From the NCBI GenBank assembly GCA_963611355.1, contig CAVDRM010000034.1, forward strand, positions 1 through 21,692: DNA of 21,692 bases, read 5' to 3'. Numbering within the stretch: position 1 is the stretch's first letter; each line of letters opens with the position of its first letter. The DNA comes from CAVDRM01 sp963611355. GTDB taxonomy: Bacteria > Bacillota > Clostridia > Christensenellales > Aristaeellaceae. This document shows positions 1 through 7,977 of this stretch, piece after piece. The position numbers and the translations under genes were made by a program. Under the pieces are notes generated by a model, which saw nothing but the letters and a program-made list of their open reading frames with translations, made no database searches and was not told where the DNA came from.

Positions 1-26
1 AACATCTGAACACGGGAGGAGAGAAA

Positions 27-794
27 ATGAACACCCGGCAGGGAATCAGGCGCATGGCATTGTGCCTTTGCGCGGTGCTGCTGCTCGGCGGATATGCCGG
101 AAGCGTTTGCGCTGAAGATAGCAACGACAGGTTTGCCATCGGACATTATATGATCTTTCGCATCTATCCGCAAACAGAAGAGGGAACGGACAAAACGCCG
201 ATTGAATGGCTGGTGCTTGACCGTGATGGGGATAAGGCACTGCTCATCAGTCGCTGCGGATTGGACGCGCAGCCCTACAACACTGAGTATACAGAAATAA
301 CATGGGAGAACTGCACGCTTCGGACATGGCTGAATGATACATTCATTGATAAAGCATTTACAAGCGAAGAACAAAAAGGCATCATATTGACAAATGTGGA
401 CAACAGCAAGAGCCAAGGCTATGGCGAATGGGACACGGACGGCGGTCATGACACGCAGGACAAGATATTCCTGCTGAGTTATGCTGAGGCGAAGAAGTAT
501 TTTGGTGTAGAATATTGGTGGAATAGCGGAGCAGACAAAAATACCGAATCCCGTGTCGCGCCGACAGCCTATGCGATGGCGCGGGGCACTTATACAAGCA
601 GCAGCCATAAGACGGCTGACGGTCAAGCGGCTGGGGTGTGGTGGCTCCGCTCGCCCGGCGACTATCCGGGCAGTGCGGCGTATGTGTTCCCCGACGGCTC
701 CCTCAGCCTCGACGATGCCGACCGAGACTACTACGGTGTTCGTCCGGCTTTGTGGGTCAATCTGGACTCTGATGTCTTCCGGTCCGGAAGCTAA
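27..794 (+). CDS. Secreted DUF6273 domain protein
   Basis: A 255-residue protein of unknown function that is probably exported. Residues 1-29 form a signal peptide: a charged start (NTRQGIRR), a hydrophobic core (ALCLCAVLLLGG), then a possible signal peptidase I site near SVCA-ED. The rest resembles the DUF6273 family of Bacillota surface proteins. This call rests on the I-E-W-L-V-L-D strand near residue 59, the W-L-N-D segment near 102, W-W-L-R-S-P-G near 205, and the closing G-V-R-P-A-L-W-V-N-L near 237. The ATG at 27 follows a strong GGAGGAGAG about 5 bases upstream. The promoter must lie left of the window. The gene is monocistronic to the right, because a strong terminator follows at 847-880. 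The family is recognised with fair confidence; its biochemical role is unknown. Confidence 0.85.
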   Translation: MNTRQGIRRMALCLCAVLLLGGYAGSVCAEDSNDRFAIGHYMIFRIYPQTEEGTDKTPIEWLVLDRDGDKALLISRCGLDAQPYNTEYTEITWENCTLRTWLNDTFIDKAFTSEEQKGIILTNVDNSKSQGYGEWDTDGGHDTQDKIFLLSYAEAKKYFGVEYWWNSGADKNTESRVAPTAYAMARGTYTSSSHKTADGQAAGVWWLRSPGDYPGSAAYVFPDGSLSLDDADRDYYGVRPALWVNLDSDVFRSGS

Positions 795-846
795 AAGGCA
801 GACTGTGCGCGGTCGCAAGATTAAAAAACCTATATCACTGAATTTG

Positions 847-880
847 AACAGGATGCGGCGAAAATCCGCATCCTGTTTTT
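847..880 (+). terminator. Rho-independent terminator of the DUF6273 gene
   Basis: A GGATGCGG / CCGCATCC stem, extended by ACA/TGT pairs, with loop CGAAAAT, runs directly into five T residues. It lies about 55 bases after the stop at 794. Read on the minus strand the tail is much less T-rich, so it mainly serves the plus-strand gene, although the convergent minus-strand gene ends only 33 bases to the right. Confidence 0.9.
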
Positions 881-912
881 CGTGATTTCCAATTAAGGAA
901 AAAGCGTTGTGC

Positions 913-1206
913 TTATTCGTCTGCCGTATGATTTTGTGCTTCTTCCGGCCTTTTCACCATCTCCGCGATGTCCGGCCAGCGGGAAAGGATATAGGCATAG
1001 CCGTCCCGCCGGTGGGGAAGGAGGCAATGGGAGCAGTCCTTGACGCCGCCCGGCAGGTAGACATAGTGCCCGCCGCAGCGTCTGCCCAGCGTGTACAGCG
1101 GGCAATAGCAGAACAGGCAGTTAAAGTCCTCCGGCCTGTCCGTTTCGTGGCAGGGAAAAAATTCACATTCCTTGTTTTGAAAAAAGCGGCTGTGCGGCTG
1201 ACTCAT
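913..1206 (-). CDS. Cysteine-rich small domain protein (PF04071-like)
   Basis: A 97-residue, probably cytoplasmic, metal-binding protein. Eight cysteines are arranged as C14-x4-C19, C30-x2-C33-x-C35, C44 and C58-x2-C61. Landmark strings are E-F-F-P-C-H, F-N-C-L-F-C-Y-C-P-L-Y and D-C-S-H-C. This matches the 'cysteine-rich small domain' family, which occurs alone or near cobalamin genes in Clostridia and has no established activity; a zinc or iron-sulfur site is an inference. The start at 1206 has an AAAGGA sequence about 7 bases upstream. The gene lies 144 bases downstream of sbcC on the same strand. I see no convincing promoter or terminator between them, so it may be cotranscribed. The tail after residue 75 is poorly conserved-looking. 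Confidence 0.8.
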   Translation of the reverse strand: MSQPHSRFFQNKECEFFPCHETDRPEDFNCLFCYCPLYTLGRRCGGHYVYLPGGVKDCSHCLLPHRRDGYAYILSRWPDIAEMVKRPEEAQNHTADE

Positions 1207-1350
1207 GCTTTATCCTTTCCGGCGCGTTGATTGGAAACACACGAAATTTCCGTTTTCATTCGGCAGAGAATCGTGTGTATGGCTTTTGGGGAGGGCGGAA
1301 GACGGCGCTTTTGAAGGAAACGCGCCCTCGCGATGATTGCACTGCCGCGC
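1207..1350. other. Intergenic gap between sbcC and the cysteine-rich gene
   Basis: No gene is apparent here. The only structure I see is an 8-bp inverted repeat, ACACACGA ... TCGTGTGT (about 1236-1281), with a loop of roughly 25 bases. It lacks a T-tract, so I do not call it a terminator. Confidence 0.4.
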
Positions 1351-3984
1351 TTACTCCGTCACCATCGCCACCCTTGCGCCCTTGAGCGTTTTGGTGACGA
1401 CAATTTGGCGGTCTATCTGCTCCTTTAAATCCTGAACGTGCGAAATGATGCCGACAAGGTGCTTGCCGTCCGCCAAATCATTGAGGACGCGCAGAGAATT
1501 GCGCAGGGCATTCTCGTCCAGCGTGCCGAAGCCCTCGTCAATGAACATCGCCTCCATGCGGATGGCGCCGCTTTGCTCCTGCACCACATCGGACAGCCCC
1601 AGCGCCAAGGCAAGGCTCGCTAAGAAGGATTCTCCGCCGGACAGGGTGGATACATCGCGCCACTGCCCCGTGCTTCTGTCCAACACATCCAAGTCCAGCC
1701 CGCTCTGGGAGACACGGCTGGCGGCCTCCTCCTTGCAGCGCAGGGTGAACATCCCCTCTGTCAGGACGGACAAACGTCTGTTCGCGGCGGCAACGACATG
1801 CTTGAAGTAATACTGTTGAACGTAGGCCTCAAAGGTCAGCTTGGCGCGGCGGACGCCGTCCGTCTGGCCGGAGCAGCACAGGTACAAATCCCGAATGACA
1901 GCCCAGCGCCCGCGCCTGCGCTTGCGCCGCTCGTTCGCTTCGGAAATCTCCCTGTATGCCTTGGCGTGCTGGCTGACGCGGTTGACGGCCTCCGTTTCGG
2001 CCTCGTCCGCCGCCTTGAGCTGCTGCGCCAGGACGCGCTGTTGATTTTCCAGCGAAGCTATATCGATTGGCGCTTTGCCGTTTAATTCGCTTTCAAGCTG
2101 GGCGGCTTGGTCGTGCAGGGAGCTAAGCTTTTTGTCGTAGTCCACAAGGGCTGCGTCCAGCTCCGCCGTGTCCTTTTCGGAGAGACGGGCGCTTTCAAAA
2201 TCGGCTGCATCCGAGAAGCCGTACCGAAGCAGACCGGCTTCAAATGTCTGCCGAAGCCCGGACAGCACCTGCTTCGTTTCCTCGATTTGCTCGTTCGTTT
2301 TCTGAATGGCGGCTTCGTCCACCCTGCATTCGGTTTGCAGGGCTTGCAGTGCCTCCCGGCAGCGGTTGATGCCGTCCCGATAGCCCTGCGCCTCAGCGCT
2401 CAAAGCGTCAGTTTTCGCCGTCAAAGCGGCCTCGCTTTCGTCTTCGCCGAGGTTCAGCACGGACGCGCTCTGCCTTGCGGCACTGATTTTGCCCTCGATT
2501 TCGGACAGGCATTCAGATGTTTTTTGCAGGGCCTGCTCCGCGTCCCTGCGCCTGCGGTCGGCCTGCTCCAGCTCCTTCTGGGTGATGGCGGCAGCGGGCA
2601 AAACGGCAGGGCGCGGGTGGTCGCACGAGCCGCAGACGGGGCAGGGCTGCCCCGAAGCAAGCTCGGCGGCGAGCAGACCGGCCTGATTCAAATAATAGCT
2701 TTCCTTGGCGGCGGTATAGGCTTCGTCCGCTGTGCGGCTTTTTGCCGAACGTGCCGCCAGCTCCGTTTGAAGCCGCTTCTGCTCCTGCTGCTGCACAGCC
2801 AGCTCCTTCAAAACGGGAATCGCGTTCTTGAAAAGGCTGACCTGACGGAGCAGGGCGTCGGCCTCGTCCTGATGGGAAAGCGCCTCGGCGTACTGGCGCT
2901 CGGCTTCGGGCAATCTGATTTTTATGTCCGCCCAATCCCGCTGCGCCTGCGCAAGCGCCTTTTCGTGCTTTTCGAGCGATTCCTCCGCGTTTTTCAGCAG
3001 CTCGCGGGCGGGCAGGAGCTGCTGCGCATTTCGGGCGCGGGTCAGCTGCCGCCGCTGTTCCTCCACGGCGGGACGGCGGCCGAGCAAGTCGCCCAGCGCC
3101 GCTTTTTTTCTAGTGTATTCATCGATTTTTTGATTGAACACTTTGCCGTTTTCCAGCTCCTGAATCAGGCTGTCGCGCCGAACGGCGATTTCGCTTCGCT
3201 GCTGCGCCGCTGCCTTCTGCCTTTCTTTTTCCTGCGCCAGCATTTTTTGAAGCAGCTCCAACAGCAAATCGGCGTACTTGGGGTCGCCGCAATATTTTTT
3301 CAGCAGGTCTTTTTCGGCAAAGTCCCTGTCCGCCTCGATGCCTGCGGAAACGGCGGAAATTACGGCATCCAAACGGTCGCTTTCCTTTGCGCACTCGCTG
3401 TTCTTTTCCTTTAATTTTGTACAGACAGCCGCGTAGAAATTTGTGTTGAACAGCTTCTGAAACAGCTTTTTCCGCTCATCGGACGGGGCATTCAGGATTT
3501 TCAGAAAATCGCCCTGCGCAATCATGACGGTTCGGGTGAACTGGTCCTGCGTCAGACCCAGCAGAGAATAGACGCGGGCATTGACCTCCTGCAGCCCCAG
3601 GCGCAGCTCCTTGGTCTCAAGACATTCCATTTCGGCGCCGGCGGACTGAACGGTCGTCCCCCCGCCCTTCTGCTTGGCTCTTATGTATTCGGGGTTGCGC
3701 TTAATGCGCCACGTCTCGCCCTTGTGGGTGAAGGTCAGCTCCACATAGGTGTTCGCCGTGGGGACGGCATAGTCCGAGCGGAAGGATTTTCCGGTGCGGC
3801 GTTCCCGTCCGCCGGCGGCCTCGCCGTAGAGGGCAAAGCTGATGGCGTCAAAAATGGTGGTCTTGCCCGCGCCGGTATCGCCCGTGATGAGAAAAAGCCC
3901 CGTTTCCCCGAACAGACCGAAATCAATCTCCGTTTTTTCGGCATAAGGGCCGAAGGCGGATAAAACGAGCTTAACGGGCTTCAT
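1351..3984 (-). CDS. sbcC: Nuclease SbcCD subunit C (Rad50-like ATPase)
   Basis: An 877-residue SMC/Rad50-type ATPase. With SbcD it forms a nuclease that opens DNA hairpins, cuts long palindromes and trims blocked ends. Motifs in order are Walker A G-D-T-G-A-G-K-T (35-42), a Q-loop in I-A-Q-G-D-F (155-160), and long Glu/Lys/Gln-rich coiled coils (about 185-440 and 465-740). The zinc hook C-P-V-C sits at 448-451. The ABC signature L-S-G-G-E is at 781-785, Walker B M-F-I-D-E at 813-817 and D-loop G-T-L-D-E near 820. Length is slightly short of E. coli SbcC, as is common in Clostridia, and all catalytic elements are intact. The start overlaps the end of sbcD by 14 bases, implying translational coupling. 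The coiled-coil composition produces long spurious ORFs on the opposite strand. Confidence 0.97.
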   Translation of the reverse strand: MKPVKLVLSAFGPYAEKTEIDFGLFGETGLFLITGDTGAGKTTIFDAISFALYGEAAGGRERRTGKSFRSDYAVPTANTYVELTFTHKGETWRIKRNPEYIRAKQKGGGTTVQSAGAEMECLETKELRLGLQEVNARVYSLLGLTQDQFTRTVMIAQGDFLKILNAPSDERKKLFQKLFNTNFYAAVCTKLKEKNSECAKESDRLDAVISAVSAGIEADRDFAEKDLLKKYCGDPKYADLLLELLQKMLAQEKERQKAAAQQRSEIAVRRDSLIQELENGKVFNQKIDEYTRKKAALGDLLGRRPAVEEQRRQLTRARNAQQLLPARELLKNAEESLEKHEKALAQAQRDWADIKIRLPEAERQYAEALSHQDEADALLRQVSLFKNAIPVLKELAVQQQEQKRLQTELAARSAKSRTADEAYTAAKESYYLNQAGLLAAELASGQPCPVCGSCDHPRPAVLPAAAITQKELEQADRRRRDAEQALQKTSECLSEIEGKISAARQSASVLNLGEDESEAALTAKTDALSAEAQGYRDGINRCREALQALQTECRVDEAAIQKTNEQIEETKQVLSGLRQTFEAGLLRYGFSDAADFESARLSEKDTAELDAALVDYDKKLSSLHDQAAQLESELNGKAPIDIASLENQQRVLAQQLKAADEAETEAVNRVSQHAKAYREISEANERRKRRRGRWAVIRDLYLCCSGQTDGVRRAKLTFEAYVQQYYFKHVVAAANRRLSVLTEGMFTLRCKEEAASRVSQSGLDLDVLDRSTGQWRDVSTLSGGESFLASLALALGLSDVVQEQSGAIRMEAMFIDEGFGTLDENALRNSLRVLNDLADGKHLVGIISHVQDLKEQIDRQIVVTKTLKGARVAMVTE

Positions 3985-5104
3985 TGGGCTGTTCCTCCAA
4001 TTCCTTGATGACCTTGTGCAGCTCCTTCATGTGCGCTTCGTCCGGAAGCCGGTCGTTGTTTTGCAGACGGTAAAAGTCGCAGAACAGCTCGGCAACGGTC
4101 CTGCTTTCCATGTCCGCTGTGGCCTTGACATCCAAATCGTATTTCGTTTTGGAATTTTCAACGCCGAATTTCATCATGTTGGGGAAGCTGACGGAAAGCG
4201 TGACCCGCGCATCGGGCGGCGGCGTCTCGTCATGAATTGTCACCCACACATAGTCGTCGGACGGCGGAAGCCGCATGAGGTCGTTCAGCATGCCCTCGAC
4301 TTTGCGGACGTCATGGATGCAACCGAGCGGGACGGTGCGAAGCCGCACCTCGCCCTTTTCGTATAAGTCCGCAATGACCACGGATTTTTGATGCTTCGCC
4401 TCGGAAACGGAGTATTTGAGGGGAGAACCGGCGTAGCGCACGGCATCGCGCCCGACCCGCTGCGCCTGGTGAATATGTCCCAAGGCGACATAATCAAAGC
4501 CGTCCAAAAGAGAAACGTCAACGGCATCCAGCCCGCCGACGAAGAATTCATCAGAGCCGCAAAGCTCACTGCCGGCGATGAACTGGTGGCATAAAAGCAC
4601 GTTGCGCTTGGAAAAGTCGATTTTCGTATTTTTCAGCACGGCGGCGACGGCCTCTTGGCAGGTGGTGATTTTTTCCGTCGGCAGGAGCCGCTTGACCTGC
4701 GCAGGGCGCAGGAAAGGCAGCATCCACACGGTCAAATCGCCGTCCATGTCGTGCAGGGTGATGTGCTGGAGCACTCCGTCAAACGCTTTGCTGACATACA
4801 CGCCCGCATGCTTGATGAGGGAGGAAAAATAGGAGATGCGCAGGGCGGAATCATGGTTGCCGCTGATGATGAACACCTTTTTCCCCGCCTCGGCAAGGCG
4901 GGAGACGAAGGCGTCAAAGAGCGCCATCGCTTCGGCCTGCGGGGAAGTGCGCTGATACACATCGCCCGAAATCAGGACGCAGTCCGCCTTTTCCGCACAG
5001 GCAATGTCAACGATTTGCCGAAGCACCGCCTCCTGATCGGAAAGCAGGGACAGCTCGCTCATCTGTTTTCCAAGGTGCAAATCCGCCGTGTGGAGAAATC
5101 TCAT
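3971..5104 (-). CDS. sbcD: Nuclease SbcCD subunit D (Mre11-like)
   Basis: A 377-residue calcineurin-like metallophosphoesterase, the nuclease partner of SbcC. Metal-binding motifs are visible: T-A-D-L-H-L-G-K (6-13), S-G-D-V-Y (46-50), G-N-H-D-S (82-86), a later C-H-Q, and G-H-I-H. The C-terminal part carries the capping/SbcC-binding region. I start the gene at 5104 rather than at the upstream in-frame ATG at 5137. The AGGTGA ribosome binding site lies about 7 bases before 5104, and family members begin exactly with M-R-F-L-H-T-A-D. It is the first gene of the sbcDC pair and overlaps sbcC by 14 bases. Confidence 0.96.
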   Translation of the reverse strand: MRFLHTADLHLGKQMSELSLLSDQEAVLRQIVDIACAEKADCVLISGDVYQRTSPQAEAMALFDAFVSRLAEAGKKVFIISGNHDSALRISYFSSLIKHAGVYVSKAFDGVLQHITLHDMDGDLTVWMLPFLRPAQVKRLLPTEKITTCQEAVAAVLKNTKIDFSKRNVLLCHQFIAGSELCGSDEFFVGGLDAVDVSLLDGFDYVALGHIHQAQRVGRDAVRYAGSPLKYSVSEAKHQKSVVIADLYEKGEVRLRTVPLGCIHDVRKVEGMLNDLMRLPPSDDYVWVTIHDETPPPDARVTLSVSFPNMMKFGVENSKTKYDLDVKATADMESRTVAELFCDFYRLQNNDRLPDEAHMKELHKVIKELEEQPNEAR

Positions 5105-5159
5105 GCACTTCACCTCATTCGATGGATGAAAAGACAACGTCTGTTTATATTCATATCAT

Positions 5160-5187
5160 TTTAACATAAGGAGGAGAAAAGTCAATA
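5160..5187 (-). promoter_or_regulatory. Weak candidate promoter for sbcDC
   Basis: On the minus strand, TTGACT (5182-5187) is followed after 16 bases by TAAAAA (5160-5165) in an AT-rich stretch about 55 bases upstream of the sbcD start. The -35 is good but the -10 is poor, so this is only a candidate. Confidence 0.35.
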
Positions 5188-5236
5188 TTCAGGCCGAGGG
5201 CAGAACAAAGAGCGGAATGAAAAGCCATGGTTTGTC

Positions 5237-5283
5237 AAAAAAAGAGCCGAAGCCCCTCCTTCTGCGGCGGAAGGAGGGGCTTC
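5237..5283 (-). terminator. Terminator of the lacI-uxaC transcript
   Basis: A perfect 14-bp stem (GAAGCCCCTCCTTC at 5249-5262 with its complement at 5270-5283), loop 5263-5269. On the minus strand it is followed by a run of seven T residues (As at 5237-5243 on the plus strand). It lies 16 bases after the uxaC stop. Confidence 0.93.
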
Positions 5284-5298
5284 AACAGGCCGATGCTT

Positions 5299-6711
5299 TT
5301 ATTTCTTTTCAGAAAAAGCGAAGTATTTCTTGGCGTTTCCGTAGCTGACGGCACCGACGATTTCCTTCAGCGTGTCCATGTCTTCGGGGAACTGCCCCTC
5401 CGCGACCCAGCGGCCGATTTGACGGCAGAGGATGCGGCGGAAATATTCATGGCGCGGATAGCTCAGGAAGCTGCGGCTGTCCGTCAGCATGCCCACAAAG
5501 CCAGCAAGGTAGCCGAGGTTGGCGAGGCTGACCATATGCTCGGTCATGCCCTGCAGATGGTCGTTGAACCACCAGGCGGAGCCGTGCTGCACCTTGCAGA
5601 CCGCTTCGCTGCTCTGGAAGCAGCCGCAGATAGAGTCGATTGCCTGATTGTCGTTGGGATTCAGGCTGTACAGGATGGTCTTGGGCAGGGAATTTTCTGC
5701 CTCCAACGCGCCCAGGAAGGCAGCGGTCTGGGCGGCGGGCGCATAATTATCCACGCAGTCATAGCCCGTGTCCGGCCCTAACTGCTTGTACATGGTCGGG
5801 TTGTTGTTGCGGCGGCAGCCGTAGTGAAGCTGCATCACCCAGCCGCGCTTGTGGTACTGGCGGCCTAAGAAGAGCATGAAGGCGGTCTTGAACTGCGCCT
5901 CCTCCTTCTCCGTCACCTCTGCGCCGGACAGACGCTTTTGGAGGATGGCATCCGCTTCTTCGTCTGCCGCGGGGGCGTAATAGACATAATTGAGGCCGTG
6001 ATCGCTCAGGCGGCAGTTATTTTCGTGGAAGAAATCCATGCGCCTGGACAGTGCATCCCGCAAATCAGCCCAGCTTTTTATATGAATATCGGCGGCGGCG
6101 CCCAGCTTTTCCAAGTAAGCCGAAAATTCCGGCTTCTCCAGATTCATCGCCTTGTCGGGGCGCCATGCGGGAAGGACGGCGGTGCGGAAGGTTGGGTCAG
6201 CCGCCAGCTTTTTGTGCCATTCCAAGCTGTCGATGGGGTCGTCCGTGGTGCAGATGGTTTCCACGTTGCTTTGGCTGATTAACCCGCGCACGCTCATGCC
6301 GCTTTCGTGCAGCTTTTCGTTGCAGAGCGTCCAGACCTGTTCGGCCGTGGCGCTGTTCAGGATGCCGTCATAGCCGAAGAAGCGGCGCAGCTCCAAGTGG
6401 CTCCAGTGGTAGAGCGGGTTGCCGATGGACTTGCCCAGCACCTCTGCCCATTTGATAAACTTATCATGATCGCAGGCGTCGCCGGTGATGTACTTTTCTT
6501 CCACGCCCGCGCAGCGCATCAGACGCCATTTGTAATGGTCGCCGCCAAGCCAGACCTGCGTGATGTTGTCATAGCGCATATCCTCGTAGATTTCCTTGGG
6601 GCTGATGTGGCAGTGATAGTCGATGATGGGGCATTTCGCGGCGGTCTCGTGGAAGAGACGGACGGCGATGGGGGTGTCGAGGAGGAAGTCTTGGGTCATG
6701 AAGGGCTGCAT
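5299..6711 (-). CDS. uxaC: Glucuronate/galacturonate isomerase
   Basis: A 470-residue uronate isomerase of the amidohydrolase-fold family. It converts D-glucuronate to D-fructuronate and D-galacturonate to D-tagaturonate, the entry step of hexuronate catabolism. Seen in the protein are the metal-binding D-Y-H-C-H near residue 37, W-L-G-G-D-H-Y-K-W near 58, C-T-T-D-D-P near 160, A-W-R-P-D-K near 186, and R-N-N-N-P-T-M further on; the length is normal. I start at 6711 because AAAGGAGA lies 7 bases upstream. The longer start at 6732 would overlap the regulator gene and has no clear ribosome binding site. The gene follows the LacI-type regulator by 17 bases on the same strand, so the two are very probably cotranscribed. 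It ends at a strong terminator. Confidence 0.96.
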   Translation of the reverse strand: MQPFMTQDFLLDTPIAVRLFHETAAKCPIIDYHCHISPKEIYEDMRYDNITQVWLGGDHYKWRLMRCAGVEEKYITGDACDHDKFIKWAEVLGKSIGNPLYHWSHLELRRFFGYDGILNSATAEQVWTLCNEKLHESGMSVRGLISQSNVETICTTDDPIDSLEWHKKLAADPTFRTAVLPAWRPDKAMNLEKPEFSAYLEKLGAAADIHIKSWADLRDALSRRMDFFHENNCRLSDHGLNYVYYAPAADEEADAILQKRLSGAEVTEKEEAQFKTAFMLFLGRQYHKRGWVMQLHYGCRRNNNPTMYKQLGPDTGYDCVDNYAPAAQTAAFLGALEAENSLPKTILYSLNPNDNQAIDSICGCFQSSEAVCKVQHGSAWWFNDHLQGMTEHMVSLANLGYLAGFVGMLTDSRSFLSYPRHEYFRRILCRQIGRWVAEGQFPEDMDTLKEIVGAVSYGNAKKYFAFSEKK

Positions 6712-6728
6712 GGTAAGTCTCCTTTCAA

Positions 6729-7763
6729 TCATGCATGAGGTTGGGAATGAGATAATGCGCGGGTGCTTTCACGGCGGATGATTTCGCCGCTGAAGACGGT
6801 GGTTTGCGGCATGGCTTTGCCTTCCAAAACGCCTAAGAGGAGGGAGGCGCAGGTGTCGCAGACGGCGCTCAGACGGTTGTCCACGCTGCTCAGCTCCGGC
6901 TCGCAGCAGAGGCCGTATACGGAATTGTTATAGCCGATGACGCTGAGCCGATCGGGGATTTTTAAGCCCTTTTGGTGGGCGTATTTGACCGCGCCGATGC
7001 TTAAAATATCCTCGGAGGACAGCACGGCATCGAAGGAAAGCCCCTGCTCGGACAAATGAAGCAGCAAATCCCGAACGTGCTGCACGTCGGCCTCGTCCTC
7101 CGGCACAAAGTGAATGAGCCGGTCATCCGGCGTGAGGCTTCTGCTCAAAAGCCCCTCGCGGTAGCCGTCCAGCTTTTTCATGCCGTTATAGTTTCGGCTG
7201 TGGTACAGGTACAGGATATGCCTGCAGCCGCTATCAATGAGGTATTGCGCTGCCTCTTTGGTCGCCTGCTGCTCATCGCACAGGACGCAGTAGACATTTT
7301 CAGCGCGCAGGGCGGCATTGAGGATAAAGACTGGCATGTGGGCGGCGGCCTTGCGAATGTAGTCGTTGCCGCTCGGCGTGCTTTCCACGAAGGTGGAGCC
7401 CATCAGGATGATGCCGTCCACATGGCGCTCCTGGAGCAGCTCAACGCCCGCCTGCCGCGCAGAAAGCGCCCTGCCGCAGCAGGAGAGCAGGCAGTTGTAT
7501 TGTCTGTCGCGCAGCGCCTTTTCCAAATAGCTCAAGGCGTGCGCAAGATAGGGGTCGGCGGCGTTCGGGCAGAGCAGGCCGATGGTCTTCATGCTGTTGA
7601 GGCCGAGGCTTCGCGCAAAGGCATTCGGCACAAAGCCGTTTTCCTCCATGACGGAAAGCACTCGCTGCCGCGTTTGGGGGCTGACGTGCGCACTGTTATT
7701 CAGCACCCGCGAGACCGTGGCGATGGAGACGCCGGCACACTTGGAAATGTCATAGATGTTCAT
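6729..7763 (-). CDS. LacI/GalR-family regulator of the uronate locus
   Basis: A 344-residue transcription regulator. Residues 2-20 form the N-terminal helix-turn-helix (I-Y-D-I-S-K-C-A-G-V-S, then T-V-S-R-V-L-N). A hinge helix follows near 45-57 (N-A-F-A-R-S-L), then a periplasmic-binding-protein-like sensor domain (I-G-L-L-C-P near 62, D-G-I-I-L-M-G near 114, S-V-I-G-Y-N-N near 282). It is first in the lacI-uxaC transcription unit and divergent from uxaB-uxaA. It therefore probably responds to a uronate or pathway intermediate and controls both directions; the actual ligand is an inference. Its own leader contains a perfect palindrome (7782-7793) whose arms recur at the uxaB promoter, suggesting autoregulation. 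The ribosome binding site is modest (GGGGTGA just before the ATG at 7763). Confidence 0.93.
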   Translation of the reverse strand: MNIYDISKCAGVSIATVSRVLNNSAHVSPQTRQRVLSVMEENGFVPNAFARSLGLNSMKTIGLLCPNAADPYLAHALSYLEKALRDRQYNCLLSCCGRALSARQAGVELLQERHVDGIILMGSTFVESTPSGNDYIRKAAAHMPVFILNAALRAENVYCVLCDEQQATKEAAQYLIDSGCRHILYLYHSRNYNGMKKLDGYREGLLSRSLTPDDRLIHFVPEDEADVQHVRDLLLHLSEQGLSFDAVLSSEDILSIGAVKYAHQKGLKIPDRLSVIGYNNSVYGLCCEPELSSVDNRLSAVCDTCASLLLGVLEGKAMPQTTVFSGEIIRRESTRALSHSQPHA

Positions 7764-7781
7764 GCGTCACCCCGCATTCGT

Positions 7782-7793
7782 GTAAGTACTTAC
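7782..7793. promoter_or_regulatory. Candidate operator O1 in the regulator's leader
   Basis: The perfect 12-bp palindrome GTAAGTACTTAC sits between the predicted transcription start (about 7801, minus strand) and the regulator's ATG at 7763. Its arms GTAA...TTAC match those of the element at 7914-7925, 132 bases away. Binding by the LacI-type protein is inferred. Confidence 0.6.
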
Positions 7794-7807
7794 GAGCTTT
7801 ACGGTTC

Positions 7808-7836
7808 ATTATACCGCATAAAAAACGGTTTGTAAA
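7808..7836 (-). promoter_or_regulatory. Sigma-A promoter of lacI-uxaC
   Basis: On the minus strand, TTTACA (7831-7836), a 17-base spacer and TATAAT (7808-7813). This is a near-consensus promoter about 45 bases upstream of the regulator's start. Confidence 0.85.
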
Positions 7837-7884
7837 TACCGTAAATTATTCAAATGCCATTTGGGATATCTTGTTTTTTGATGG

Positions 7885-7913
7885 TTGACGGATGCGATGA
7901 AATGGCGTAAAAT
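7885..7913 (+). promoter_or_regulatory. Sigma-A promoter of uxaB-uxaA
   Basis: TTGACG (7885-7890), a 17-base spacer and TAAAAT (7908-7913). The expected transcription start is near 7920. That rules out the upstream in-frame ATG at 7918 as the start of uxaB. Confidence 0.8.
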
Positions 7914-7926
7914 GTAATTGTTTACA
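7913..7926. promoter_or_regulatory. Candidate operator O2 at the uxaB promoter
   Basis: TGTAATTGTTTACA has 5-bp inverted arms (TGTAA/TTACA) around four bases. It begins at the last base of the -10 and spans the expected start site, a position where bound repressor would block transcription. Same arm sequence as the palindrome at 7782-7793. Confidence 0.6.
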
Positions 7927-7977
7927 CGGACGCGACACGCCCTTGACATGACGAACAACGGGACGAAAGGAAGATGG

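Noticed and set aside
2107..3414. 435-codon open frame on the plus strand
   Set aside because: It is antisense to sbcC, whose coiled-coil codon composition leaves the opposite strand open. It has no domain and no ribosome binding site.
7056..7835. 259-codon plus-strand frame overlapping the regulator
   Set aside because: Antisense to the LacI-type gene, and its end covers the regulator's promoter and operator region.
7942..7947. TTGACA just upstream of uxaB as an alternative -35
   Set aside because: No -10 at a suitable distance before the ATG at 7978. The TTGACG/TAAAAT pair at 7885-7913 is much better.
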